Counted from the stretch's first letter, positions 1-7,654 are shown. The stretch: 13,651 bases of DNA from an uncultured Clostridia bacterium (GCA_947631315.1 CANRLA010000035.1:1-13651), one strand, 5' to 3'. Translations and numbers: made by a program. Notes: generated by a model not told the origin, from the sequence alone.

Positions 1-9
1 TAATCAGAT

Positions 10-50
10 AAAGACTGAAAGTTACTTGATAAGCGACTTTTCAGTCTTTT
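10..50 (+). terminator. Intrinsic terminator of a gene upstream of the window
   Basis: AAAGACTGAAAGT (10-22) pairs with ACTTTTCAGTCTTT (36-49), leaving one bulged T, with a 13-base loop and a T-rich 3' end. No coding region in the window precedes it, so it must serve a gene to the left of position 1. Confidence 0.75.
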
Positions 51-168
51 ACTCTCTAAAAAGTGTCAAATTTGGGATTATAACTTAAATGCTATCAGAT
101 GTCAATATTATTATATTATTATTATCGCATAAGTGTGAATTTATTTATTAAATTTTATATTTTGTAAA

Positions 169-198
169 TTGACAATCAATTATAATATATATTAAAAT
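169..198 (+). promoter_or_regulatory. Sigma-A type promoter for the 240-866 gene
   Basis: A perfect -35 TTGACA (169-174) is followed after 18 bases by TAAAAT (193-198), five of six matches to the -10 consensus. Transcription would start near 205, about 35 bases before the ATG. The TATAAT at 181-186 is too close to the -35 box to be its partner. Confidence 0.6.
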
Positions 199-239
199 GC
201 TTATATAACAAGTAAATCCCAAATAAAAGGAGCAAGAAT

Positions 240-866
240 ATGAATTTAAAGAAAAAATTAATCATTGTAATAATTTTATTAATTATTTTCATATTATTAG
301 TTACAATAACTATAGCATATAAGTTGAAATCAAATGAGGACAGTTACTATGAAACTTATACTGGAACTATAGAAGAAATAGATGATAATAGAATTAATGT
401 TAGTGTACTAGAAATACAAAGTATAGGTTTTTCTGAAAGTAATGTAAGTATTGAAATATATGATCATGCTGGAAATCCTGCCATAAAATCAGAATTATCA
501 GAAAATGATATAATTTTTATAAAAGAACGTGTTTGGAATGAAAATGATACAAAATTTGAATATTTCCTTAGAGAAGGAAGAGTTGCTGATATTGAAATAC
601 AAGACAACCAAAGCAAATATATTTCAATAGATTATTTAGTTCCTAAGAAATGTATGATTGAAAAAGATAATATAAAAATTATTAAAAATAATAAAATGGA
701 TTCAATAAATTATAGTGATTTAAAAATTGGAGACAAAATATATATAACGAATAAAGCACGAGAAAATGATAACCTTGCTGTAACTAGTGATGGAGTAGTA
801 TTACCAATAGCATCAAATACAAAGGATTTAAAAGATGTTAGATTATTACAAGTTTTAAATAAATAA
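240..866 (+). CDS. Membrane-anchored extracytoplasmic protein of unknown function
   Basis: I do not recognise the family. The 208-residue product begins with a short basic stretch (MNLKKK) and one hydrophobic segment at about residues 7-27 without an obvious signal-peptidase site, so it is most likely a type II anchored protein with the rest outside the cell. The outer part is rich in acidic residues and short alternating hydrophobic strands, for example YTGTIEEIDDNRINVSVLEI near residues 39-58 and LKIGDKIYI near 161-169. This reads like one or two small beta-barrel (OB-like) domains; that fold is a guess from the pattern. The start is supported by AAAGGAG at 226-232, seven bases before the ATG. 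A consensus promoter lies just upstream and no clear terminator follows, so read-through into the VanW gene is possible. Confidence 0.8.
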   Translation: MNLKKKLIIVIILLIIFILLVTITIAYKLKSNEDSYYETYTGTIEEIDDNRINVSVLEIQSIGFSESNVSIEIYDHAGNPAIKSELSENDIIFIKERVWNENDTKFEYFLREGRVADIEIQDNQSKYISIDYLVPKKCMIEKDNIKIIKNNKMDSINYSDLKIGDKIYITNKARENDNLAVTSDGVVLPIASNTKDLKDVRLLQVLNK

Positions 867-949
867 TCTTCAAGTTTAATTTACAGTTAAAAATATCTAA
901 AAAAATTATAATTTTCATGTATATATTTAGTAATTTTTGAAAAAAATAA

Positions 950-955
950 TATAAT
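950..955 (+). promoter_or_regulatory. Candidate -10 box for the VanW-domain gene
   Basis: TATAAT at 950-955 lies about 60 bases before the start codon in the 148-base gap between the first two genes. No good -35 box sits 16-18 bases upstream, so the promoter is weak or activator-dependent, or the match is chance in AT-rich DNA. Confidence 0.3.
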
Positions 956-1014
956 GAATAAAAGGTTCATAGGTAGCCTGAAAAAGCCTAAATATATACA
1001 AGGAATGCAATTTT

Positions 1015-1650
1015 ATGAAGAAAAATATATTAATTTATATAATAATAGCAGTTATAATTTTATTTGCAGTTTTCTTTTTTATAAATAACTCAACGCAAAC
1101 CAATTTAAGCGAAAATACTGAAAGTCATAATAATCAGCAAAGTGTTAAAATACAATCTTCTTATACTACAAATAGTTTTAATAATATAGCAGAACCTATT
1201 GAAGAAAAAGAATTATCAGTTTTTTCTACTCCACTTGCTGGTGATGAAAATCGATTAGAAAATATTAGAATAAGTTGCAACACTATAAATGGTACAGAAC
1301 TTAAAAATGGCGAAACATTTTCTTTTAATGATACAGTTGGAGAGCCAACTGCAGAAAAAGGTTATAAGGAGGCAGATGTTATAGTTGAAACAACGCTAAC
1401 TAAAGGATTTGGTGGTGGCAATTGTCAGGTTAGCACTACATTATATAATGCTTGTTTAAATACTCAAGGAATTGAAATTGTTGAAAGAAATCCACATAAA
1501 AGAAAAGTTGCTTATGTTGAGGAAGGAAAAGATGCTTCTGTATCGTATGGAACTTTAGATTTGAAATTTACTAATAATACAGGGAAAACTATTAAAATAT
1601 ATATGAATAGCGAAAATGAACAAGTTACAGCTAGAATTGTTACATTCTAA
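1015..1650 (+). CDS. VanW-domain protein, membrane-anchored
   Basis: The product (211 residues) has one N-terminal membrane segment (residues about 5-23), a polar Asn/Ser/Gln-rich linker (24-65) and a VanW domain (about 68-195). Family hallmarks are visible: the N-terminal LSVFSTPLAGDENRLENIR, NGETFSFNDTVG (98-109), GYKEADVI (116-123), the signature GGGNCQVSTTLYNA (133-146; commonly GGGICQVSSTLYNA) and the HKRKVAYVEEGKDASVSYGT stretch (161-180). The family is named after a gene in vanB-type vancomycin resistance clusters, but its biochemical role is unsettled and nothing here indicates a resistance cluster. It acts on the outer face of the membrane, probably in peptidoglycan-related work, in line with the carboxypeptidase gene next door. 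Unlike many larger VanW proteins it lacks extra N-terminal repeats or a G5 domain. ACAAGGA (998-1004) precedes the ATG by ten bases. Confidence 0.92.
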   Translation: MKKNILIYIIIAVIILFAVFFFINNSTQTNLSENTESHNNQQSVKIQSSYTTNSFNNIAEPIEEKELSVFSTPLAGDENRLENIRISCNTINGTELKNGETFSFNDTVGEPTAEKGYKEADVIVETTLTKGFGGGNCQVSTTLYNACLNTQGIEIVERNPHKRKVAYVEEGKDASVSYGTLDLKFTNNTGKTIKIYMNSENEQVTARIVTF

Positions 1651-1661
1651 CTGTAACTTTT
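1622..1661 (+). terminator. Terminator hairpin overlapping the VanW gene's stop codon
   Basis: AAGTTACAG (1622-1630) pairs with CTGTAACTT (1651-1659), and inside it TAGAAT (1632-1637) pairs with ATTCTA (1644-1649) across one C/A mismatch, closing a six-base loop. The 3' arm runs into TTTT. The TAA stop (1648-1650) lies inside the 3' half of the stem. Confidence 0.8.
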
Positions 1662-1791
1662 AATAATTATTTCACATTTCATCAAAAAAATATACAATCC
1701 GCTTCATTTCCAATTTTCAATAGACTTATTATAAATTAATTATCATATTTATTTAACTTTCTCATAATATTTATTAATTAGGAGGACAATT

Positions 1792-3261
1792 ATGAGAAAG
1801 AAATTATTTGTAATAAGTATAATCGTAATTTTATTATTTTCTTGTTTATCAATAAGTATAGCTTCGGATGATATTGAAGGTTGGGCAGAAGTATCCAGCA
1901 ATGCAATCATCGAAGAGGATCCAAATGTATCGCAAAATATGATTGAAACATCTGCTAGTATTAATGCTAAAAACAAGAATTTAATTGAAAATACATCAAA
2001 TAGTGTTAATGCAGTAGAAACCTCGGAAGACATTAATGTTTCTCAAAATATGGTAGATGCTGCAAGTATGATTAATGAGAAAAATAAAAATGCTAATACT
2101 ACCAATTCAACAGAAACTTCTGCATTATATCAAAATAGATTAGAAAATACTCAATTAATTGAAACAAATGCAACAGTTAAGGAAAATCCATTAAAGCTAA
2201 CTTGTGGTGGAGCCATATTAATAGAACAAAATTCAGGTGAAGTTTTGTATGATTATAATGCTCATGAGCATTTAAGACCTGCATCAGTTACCAAAGTTAT
2301 GACAGTTCTTTTAATAATGGAAGCATTAGATTCAGGAAGAATACAGTTAACTGATAAAATTCCATGTAGTGAAAATGCAGCAAGCATGGGCGGTTCCCAA
2401 ATTTGGCTTGATACAACCGAAGAACTTACAGTAGATGAAATGCTTAAAGCAATATGCGTTGTTTCAGCTAATGATTGTACTGTTGCAATGGCAGAATATT
2501 TGGAAGGTTCAGAAGAAGCTTTTGTAGCTAAAATGAATGAAAAAGCAAAATCCTTAGGAATGAATGATACAAATTTTGTTAATTGTCACGGAATTGATGC
2601 AGATGGTCACGAAACATCACCTTATGATATTGCTTTAATGTCAAGAGAGTTACTTACTAAACACCCAAGTATTACAAAATATACTACGATATATATGGAT
2701 TCTCTAAGAGATGGAAAATCAGGATTAGTAAATACTAATAAATTAGTTAGAAATTATAATGGTTGTACTGGTCTTAAAACAGGTTCTACATCTGTTGCAT
2801 TATTTAATTTATCTGCAAGCGCAACAAGAAATGATTTGTCATTAATTGCAGTTGTTATGAAAGCAGAAACAAGTCAAGTTCGTTTTGAAGAAGCAAGAAA
2901 ATTATTGGATTATGGATTTTCTAATTATCAATATAAATCTCTAGCAGTAAAAGGAGAAGTAGCAAGTCAAGTTAATGTAAATAAAGGATTAAAGAATTCT
3001 ACAGAGGCAGTATTTAGTGATAATTTTGGCTTAATATTAAAAAAATCTGAGACGCAAGATATAGAGCAAAATATTCAAATGAATGAAAATATATCTGCTC
3101 CTATAACCGTTGGAACAAAACTTGGAGAAGTGCAATTTAAAAGTAATGGTAATCTTTTAGGAACTGTTGATTTAGTTGCAAATGAAGATATAGAAAAATA
3201 TGGTTTAGGAACTATGTGTCAGAAAGTATTTTCTAGTTGGTATACATTGCTGAGAAACTAA
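1792..3261 (+). CDS. dacF: D-alanyl-D-alanine carboxypeptidase, DacF/PBP5 type (peptidase S11)
   Basis: Secreted penicillin-binding protein that removes the terminal D-Ala from peptidoglycan stem peptides. The 489-residue product has a signal peptide (residues 1 to about 25, ending near SIAS). An Asn/Ser/Thr/Glu-rich region with an internal repeat follows (about 30-130). The catalytic domain (about 132-375) shows all three active-site motifs: SVTK (165-168, nucleophile Ser165), SAN (225-227) and KTG (329-331). The C-terminal PBP5-type beta domain (about 382-470) is followed by a short amphipathic tail (KVFSSWYTLLRN) of the kind that holds PBP5 proteins on the membrane. It is roughly 100 residues longer than typical DacF proteins, all in the N-terminal insert. 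AGGAGG at 1780-1785 is six bases before the ATG. The gene symbol is by similarity; several S11 paralogues exist in clostridia and dacA or dacB are alternatives. Confidence 0.95.
   Translation: MRKKLFVISIIVILLFSCLSISIASDDIEGWAEVSSNAIIEEDPNVSQNMIETSASINAKNKNLIENTSNSVNAVETSEDINVSQNMVDAASMINEKNKNANTTNSTETSALYQNRLENTQLIETNATVKENPLKLTCGGAILIEQNSGEVLYDYNAHEHLRPASVTKVMTVLLIMEALDSGRIQLTDKIPCSENAASMGGSQIWLDTTEELTVDEMLKAICVVSANDCTVAMAEYLEGSEEAFVAKMNEKAKSLGMNDTNFVNCHGIDADGHETSPYDIALMSRELLTKHPSITKYTTIYMDSLRDGKSGLVNTNKLVRNYNGCTGLKTGSTSVALFNLSASATRNDLSLIAVVMKAETSQVRFEEARKLLDYGFSNYQYKSLAVKGEVASQVNVNKGLKNSTEAVFSDNFGLILKKSETQDIEQNIQMNENISAPITVGTKLGEVQFKSNGNLLGTVDLVANEDIEKYGLGTMCQKVFSSWYTLLRN
1924..2091 (+). 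repeat. 111-base-period tandem duplication inside the carboxypeptidase gene
   Basis: Bases 1924-1980 and 2035-2091 encode related peptides: NVSQNMIETSASINAKNKN (residues 45-63) and NVSQNMVDAASMINEKNKN (82-100). The period is 37 codons. The DNA copies have diverged mostly at third positions (for example GTATCG versus GTTTCT), so the duplication is old and the peptide pattern has been kept. Confidence 0.8.
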
Positions 3262-3347
3262 GTATAAAGTTAATTTCTCTAAATTTAATATTTTTTAGTA
3301 ATTTGTAAATACTAAATATTATATTAAATCGTAAAGGAGAAAATTTT

Positions 3348-3785
3348 ATGGAAAACCAAAATTTAAATGTTTTAGATGAAGTCAATAAAGGAGCAACAAT
3401 GGGAATGGATGCTATTTCAATTGTTTCAGAAAAAGTGTCTGATCCACAATTTAAAAATGTTTTAGATACTGAATATAACAAATACAAAGATATTTCTACA
3501 AGAGTTAATGAATTATACTCAAATTATAGCAGTAAAGAGCCTCATGAAACTAATGCAATGAATAAAATGATGACTTGGTATGGAGTTCAAATGAAAACTA
3601 TGACAGATGATACAACATCTAAACTTTCTGAACTTCTAATGCAAGGTACAAATATGGGAATAATAGAAGGAAGAAGATTAATAAATCAAAATGAAGATAT
3701 ATTAGCAGATGATGTTAAAAATATTTTGCATGATTTCGTTGTAATGCAAGAAGATAGTGTTGAAACTTTAAAAAAGTATTTATAA
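3348..3785 (+). CDS. Small all-helical protein, four-helix-bundle-like, function unknown
   Basis: The 145-residue product has no signal peptide or membrane segment and should be cytosolic. It reads as long amphipathic helices throughout: about 5-30 (with VNKGATMGMDAISIVSEKV), 31-58, 68-98 (NKMMTWYGVQMKTMTDDTTS) and 112-144. The size, helix pattern and Met-rich faces resemble small ferritin-like or four-helix-bundle proteins. I do not see the paired E..H metal-ligand motifs of a true ferritin, so metal binding or oxidase activity is not claimed. It has its own ribosome site (AAAGGAG, 3333-3339, eight bases before ATG) and ends in a strong terminator. It could form a transcript with the carboxypeptidase gene 86 bases upstream, since only a weak hairpin (GAGAAA 3252-3257 with TTTCTC 3274-3279) lies between. 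Confidence 0.85.
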   Translation: MENQNLNVLDEVNKGATMGMDAISIVSEKVSDPQFKNVLDTEYNKYKDISTRVNELYSNYSSKEPHETNAMNKMMTWYGVQMKTMTDDTTSKLSELLMQGTNMGIIEGRRLINQNEDILADDVKNILHDFVVMQEDSVETLKKYL

Positions 3786-3794
3786 TCTCAATAG

Positions 3795-3820
3795 AAACTG
3801 GCTCAAAAGAGTCAGTTTTT
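3795..3820 (+). terminator. Intrinsic terminator after the helical-protein gene
   Basis: AAACTGGCTC (3795-3804) pairs with GAGTCAGTTT (3809-3818) over ten pairs with one G-T wobble, an AAAA loop and a T run ending at 3820. It starts nine bases after the stop codon. Confidence 0.9.
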
Positions 3821-3853
3821 GCTATGAATCAAATAAATCTTCTAATATTTGTA

Positions 3854-3882
3854 TTGACAAAATATGATTATTTATCTATAAT
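3854..3882 (+). promoter_or_regulatory. Perfect consensus sigma-A promoter for the 54-residue protein
   Basis: TTGACA (3854-3859) and TATAAT (3877-3882) are both exact consensus hexamers with the optimal 17-base spacer. Transcription would start near 3889, about 20 bases before the small gene's ATG. This is the best promoter in the window. Confidence 0.88.
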
Positions 3883-3909
3883 AATAGAGTATAGAAAGAG
3901 GGGAGATAA

Positions 3910-4074
3910 ATGGGAAAACTTTGGAAAAAGATTCTCTTCATAATTTTAATTGTAGCTTGTTTATTTAATATAGTATCGAAGTTAGTAAAGAAAAATTCAC
4001 TTCAATTAGAGTTACAATCAACTGTTAATTATTTTGATAGTAAAGAAACAGATATAGAAGATGAAAATAGCTAA
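3910..4074 (+). CDS. 54-residue single-span membrane protein, unknown function
   Basis: The reading frame gives 54 residues: a basic N-terminus (MGKLWKK), one hydrophobic segment (about residues 8-22, ILFIILIVACLFNIV), a basic cluster (SKLVKKN, 23-29), then a polar tail ending in acidic residues (DIEDENS). By the positive-inside rule the charges flank both ends of the span, so orientation is ambiguous. Evidence that it is a real gene: the sequence AGAGGGGAG (3897-3905) ends four bases before the ATG, a perfect consensus promoter lies directly upstream, and a terminator begins at the base after its stop codon. It is therefore a self-contained single-gene unit. Cys17 within the span is not in a lipobox context. 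I do not recognise a family. Alternatives are a small regulatory membrane peptide, a holin-like or toxin-like peptide, or an RNA whose reading frame is incidental. Confidence 0.68.
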   Translation: MGKLWKKILFIILIVACLFNIVSKLVKKNSLQLELQSTVNYFDSKETDIEDENS

Positions 4075-4114
4075 TGGACTGATTTTTTATTTATAAACTT
4101 CAGTTCATTTTTTT
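4075..4114 (+). terminator. Terminator of the 54-residue protein gene
   Basis: TGGACTGA (4075-4082) pairs with TCAGTTCA (4100-4107) over eight pairs with one G-T wobble, and is followed by a run of seven T. The 17-base AT-rich loop is long, but stem and T tract are clear. Confidence 0.75.
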
Positions 4115-4163
4115 ATATAAATTTAAATTACATTATTAAAGTAATAAAATTTTGATAAAAAAA

Positions 4164-4193
4164 TTTACAGAGAAAGGATCACTTGATTATAAT
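4164..4193 (+). promoter_or_regulatory. Candidate promoter for the GT-C-like gene pair
   Basis: TTTACA (4164-4169) and a perfect TATAAT (4188-4193) are separated by 18 bases. Transcription would start close to 4200, giving a very short leader before the ATG at 4217. The visible ribosome site there (TTGAGC) is poor. Confidence 0.5.
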
Positions 4194-4216
4194 TTTATAA
4201 TTGAGCACAAATAAAA

Positions 4217-5887
4217 ATGTTAAAAAAACTTAAGAAAAATAAATATGTACCATATATTATAATTTTAATATCATCACTAATTATATCATTTTCATTTTTT
4301 ACAATGAATTTATCTGAATATAATGAAGCAAAAATACATATTGGAAGAATTTCATCAATTAAACAGGTTTTATTAGATGGTATATTTCCTAGTTTTATCA
4401 GTCCAAAACATATGCTAGGTTTTGGATATGCTTTAAATATTTTTTATGGACCGCTTACTACTTACATTCCAATAATATTTTCGTTTTTTTGTAATTCATC
4501 AATTGTTGGTCTTAAAATATTTACATTTCTTACAGTATTCCTTTCAGGAATAACTATGTACGAATTTTTACTTAAAATCTCAAAAAGAAAGATGGTAGCA
4601 CTTTTAGGTGCAATTATATATATTATAGCTCCATACAAGCTAACTGATATTTATTCGAGAAATGCTGTAGGAGAATATACTGCTTTTATATTTATTCCTT
4701 TGGTATTTTTGGGGTTATATGAATTATTAAATGAAAATAAAAAGAATTGCTTTTTAATAATAGGAGCAGTAGGTCTTATACTCTCTCATACAATTACAAC
4801 AATATATACAGCTTTATTTAGTGTGATTTATATAATTTTTAATATTAAAAAATTAAAAGATAAAAATGTTATAAAATACTTAGCGATTGATTTTTTATTA
4901 ATTTTGCTATTGTCTGCGTTTTATCTATTTCCATTGCTTGAACATAAAGCTTATGGCAATTATGCTATTTTTGATAGTGAAGAAATGGAGGCTACTGGAA
5001 ATTATGTTTATGAAACTGGTCTTAATTTAAGTGATTTCTTTGCATCAGAGTTTGGTTCACAAGAAATAGTATATTCATTTGGCTTAGTAATAATTTTTAG
5101 TTTGGTACTTACGCCATTTTGTATTAAAAGGCAAAAAAATGATGAAAATTATATACTATTTTTAATATTAGGATTGATTTCTCTTATTATGTGCACGAAG
5201 GCTTTTCCATGGACTGTAATGCCTAATATATTAACAATTATTCAATTTGCATGGAGACAAGAAGGATTTTTCATATTCTTTATTTCGTATGTCTGTGCAG
5301 TAAATATTGTAAGCATATCAGAAATGCTTAGAGATAGAAAAAATATTATTGCAATATCTGTAATTTTATGCGCATTTTTATGTAGTTTTTTTGGAACATA
5401 TAGATATATTGAAAAAAATGGTTTTGAATCTGATAAACGCTTTGAGAAAAAATTGGTAGAAAGCGAATATTTTGGACCTTATAATATAAATAGAGAGTAT
5501 CTTCCAATCAATGCTTTAAATAATATAAAATATATAGAAGCAAGAGAAAATAGAGTATATCTACTAGATGGAAATTGTACAATTGAAAATGAAGAAAAAG
5601 ATAAATTAAATATGAAATTTGATGTAAAAAATGTACAAAATGCAAAATTAGAATTACCTTATATTTTTTATCACGGCTATACCATTAAAATAAATGACAA
5701 AAAGTTAAAAGAATATGAATCAGATAATGGATTTTTATGTATTGATTTAAATGAAGAAGGTACTATTACAGTAGAATACACGGGAACTCCTATTGATAAA
5801 TTAGGATATGTTATTTCAGGTACAACTTTAATTAGTATAGTTGGATATAATATAGTTAAAATTAGGAGAAAAAAGATTGAAAAGTAA
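4217..5887 (+). CDS. Multi-span membrane protein, GT-C / PTPS-related type (first paralogue)
   Basis: The 556-residue product has about 11 membrane spans between residues 11 and 395, an extracytoplasmic soluble part (about 400-525) and a final span (about 530-550) with a basic tail. After the first span comes EYNEAKIHIGRI (34-45), then GFGYALNIFYGPLTTYIP (68-85) and a conserved APYKLTDIYSRNAVGEYTAF stretch (138-157). This layout matches the membrane domain described as 6-pyruvoyl-tetrahydropterin-synthase-related, which looks like a GT-C-fold glycosyltransferase using a polyprenyl-linked sugar donor. Despite the family name nothing suggests pterin chemistry. ELPYIFYHGYTIKINDKK (about 478-495) resembles the C-terminal beta segment of YfhO-type membrane proteins. 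The first-loop acidic pair is Asn-Glu here and Asp-Asp in the next gene. Likely role: adding sugars to a wall polymer or lipid outside the membrane; the substrate cannot be read from the sequence. It overlaps the next gene by 11 bases. Confidence 0.85.
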   Translation: MLKKLKKNKYVPYIIILISSLIISFSFFTMNLSEYNEAKIHIGRISSIKQVLLDGIFPSFISPKHMLGFGYALNIFYGPLTTYIPIIFSFFCNSSIVGLKIFTFLTVFLSGITMYEFLLKISKRKMVALLGAIIYIIAPYKLTDIYSRNAVGEYTAFIFIPLVFLGLYELLNENKKNCFLIIGAVGLILSHTITTIYTALFSVIYIIFNIKKLKDKNVIKYLAIDFLLILLLSAFYLFPLLEHKAYGNYAIFDSEEMEATGNYVYETGLNLSDFFASEFGSQEIVYSFGLVIIFSLVLTPFCIKRQKNDENYILFLILGLISLIMCTKAFPWTVMPNILTIIQFAWRQEGFFIFFISYVCAVNIVSISEMLRDRKNIIAISVILCAFLCSFFGTYRYIEKNGFESDKRFEKKLVESEYFGPYNINREYLPINALNNIKYIEARENRVYLLDGNCTIENEEKDKLNMKFDVKNVQNAKLELPYIFYHGYTIKINDKKLKEYESDNGFLCIDLNEEGTITVEYTGTPIDKLGYVISGTTLISIVGYNIVKIRRKKIEK

Positions 5888-7592
5888 AAAGGAAAATTTA
5901 ATAGCCACTTTATTTATAATACTTGTGTCAATATTTGTTTCTATACCGTTATTCAAATTTAATATACAATATGATGATGGTATTCAACATATTGCAAGAC
6001 TAATTGAAACAGAAAGAGAAATTAAAAATGGTAACTTTATTGCATACATAATGCAAAATCTTTGCAATGGATTTGGCTATTCGTGGAATTTATTTTATAG
6101 TCCTCTAACAAGTTATTTACCATTAGTTTTTAGAATTTTTGGATTATCCTTTGAAAATTGTTTAAGACTTTTTATGTTTTGTCTATCAATTTTTTCAGGA
6201 TATTCAATGTACTTCTTTATGAAAAAATTCTTGAAAAATAAAGATATTTCTGATGATAAAAAAAAATTAATAAGTATAATTTCTGCAACATTTTATATTT
6301 TAGCGCCATATAGATTAAATGATATGTATATTAGAGTAGCAGTAGCAGAACTTGCATCATTTGTATTTATACCAATTATCTTTAATGGACTCTACTCAAT
6401 TATCAATCTTAAAGAAAAGAACTTTATTTTGGCATTTGGAGCAGGCGGTTTGCTTCTAACACATACACTGATAACTTTTTATACTGCAATTTTGTGTACT
6501 ATTTATTTAATTGTAAATATAAAAGAAATAAAAGGAAAAGAGATAATTGAACTATTAAAAAATTTAGCAATGATGTTATTGTTAACTGCTTTTTATTGGG
6601 TTCCATTATTGCAAAGCAGAATGGCAACAAATTATGAAGTTTTTAATCAAGAATATATGGTTAGAGAAAATGTATTAATTGATGCAAAAGTAAAACCAAA
6701 TGAATTATTTTTTATTGAAAATGATAGAATGGCTTACTTTATTGGAATTCCAGTAATAATTGGATTAATATTAACTATAAAAATGGTATTTGGTAAAAAA
6801 ATAGAAGACAAGAAAAATTACTATTTTTTCTTAATTTCAGGACTTGTATGTGTATTGCTTACACTAAACTTTATACCATTTGAAAAGTTTCCGAGTATGT
6901 TTACAATGATGCAATTCTCATTTAGACTGTTAGAATATAGTTCATTCTTTTTAAGTATAATTGCAAGTATTAACTTAGTTTTATGCTTTAAAAAATTTAA
7001 TATTTTTTATGCAATTATAATAGTTATGGTTATGGCAGATTTAAATATACCAATAGTAAAAAATATAAGTTTTAGAGATGAATATGTATCAGAGGCTGAT
7101 TTAATTAAAGGTGTAGCAGTAACAACTAATACAGGTAGAGTACATGCTGGTTGTGCTAGTTTTGAATATTTACCATCAAAGGCATTTGAAAATAGAAATT
7201 ATATTGCTACAAGGGAAGATGTTCCAATTGCACTAAACAACAGTATAGACGATACAGATAATAAAAATGCAAAAAATAATGACATAGAAATAACAGATTA
7301 TGAAAAAAATAGATTAAGTTTAACATTTAAAGCAAAGGGAACAGGAGTAATTGAATTACCTTATATCTACTATATAGGCTATAATGCAAAGGTAGATGGC
7401 AAAAAAATAGAAACAACAGAATCAGAAAATGGATTTGTACAAATAAGTATAGATAATAATGATTATAAGGAAATAGAAGCTTCGTATACCGGGACAATGG
7501 CTATGAAAATTGCACTTGCAATAAGTATTATTACATTAATTTTTTATATATTATTTATTATAAGAAATATGAAAGTAAATAATAAAAATTAA
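5877..7592 (+). CDS. Multi-span membrane protein, GT-C / PTPS-related type (second paralogue)
   Basis: The 571-residue product is a tandem paralogue of the preceding protein, with the same order of about 12 spans and an extracytoplasmic C-terminal domain. The first outer loop reads QYDDGIQHIARL (31-42), followed by GNFIAYIMQNLCNGFGYSWN and FYSPLTSYLP (about 51-81), then APYRLNDMYIRVAVAELASF. The Asp33-Asp34 pair sits where GT-C enzymes carry catalytic or metal-binding acids, so this copy is the better candidate for an active transferase. ELPYIYYIGYNAKVDGKK (about 492-509) and ASYTG near the end match the first paralogue. The start is TTG at 5877, chosen because AGGAGA (5864-5869) lies seven bases before it; it overlaps the previous gene by 11 bases, so the two are translationally coupled and may work as a pair. 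Substrate unknown. Confidence 0.85.
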   Translation: MKSKKENLIATLFIILVSIFVSIPLFKFNIQYDDGIQHIARLIETEREIKNGNFIAYIMQNLCNGFGYSWNLFYSPLTSYLPLVFRIFGLSFENCLRLFMFCLSIFSGYSMYFFMKKFLKNKDISDDKKKLISIISATFYILAPYRLNDMYIRVAVAELASFVFIPIIFNGLYSIINLKEKNFILAFGAGGLLLTHTLITFYTAILCTIYLIVNIKEIKGKEIIELLKNLAMMLLLTAFYWVPLLQSRMATNYEVFNQEYMVRENVLIDAKVKPNELFFIENDRMAYFIGIPVIIGLILTIKMVFGKKIEDKKNYYFFLISGLVCVLLTLNFIPFEKFPSMFTMMQFSFRLLEYSSFFLSIIASINLVLCFKKFNIFYAIIIVMVMADLNIPIVKNISFRDEYVSEADLIKGVAVTTNTGRVHAGCASFEYLPSKAFENRNYIATREDVPIALNNSIDDTDNKNAKNNDIEITDYEKNRLSLTFKAKGTGVIELPYIYYIGYNAKVDGKKIETTESENGFVQISIDNNDYKEIEASYTGTMAMKIALAISIITLIFYILFIIRNMKVNNKN

Positions 7593-7654
7593 AATTAAAA
7601 TATAATTTTTAATTAAATAATGATTGAAAATGATTATAATTTGTAGTAAAATAC

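Noticed and set aside
70..224. Inverted pair ATTTGGGATT (70-79) and AATCCCAAAT (215-224) flanking the first promoter
   Set aside because: Ten bases only, 135 bases apart, with the left copy upstream of the predicted transcript; could be an operator pair but there is no other support.
961..1004. PreQ1-like riboswitch before the VanW gene (AGGTTC followed by an A-rich stretch)
   Set aside because: The required stem and pseudoknot pairing could not be built, and the gene is not in queuosine metabolism.
1015..1650. Reading the VanW-domain gene as vancomycin resistance
   Set aside because: No vanH/A/X-type ligase, dehydrogenase or dipeptidase genes are near; VanW domains are common in susceptible clostridia.
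4183..4200. Possible leader peptide (TTG start, five codons) behind AAAGGA before the GT-C-like gene
   Set aside because: It overlaps the candidate -10 box, so it would probably lie upstream of the transcription start.
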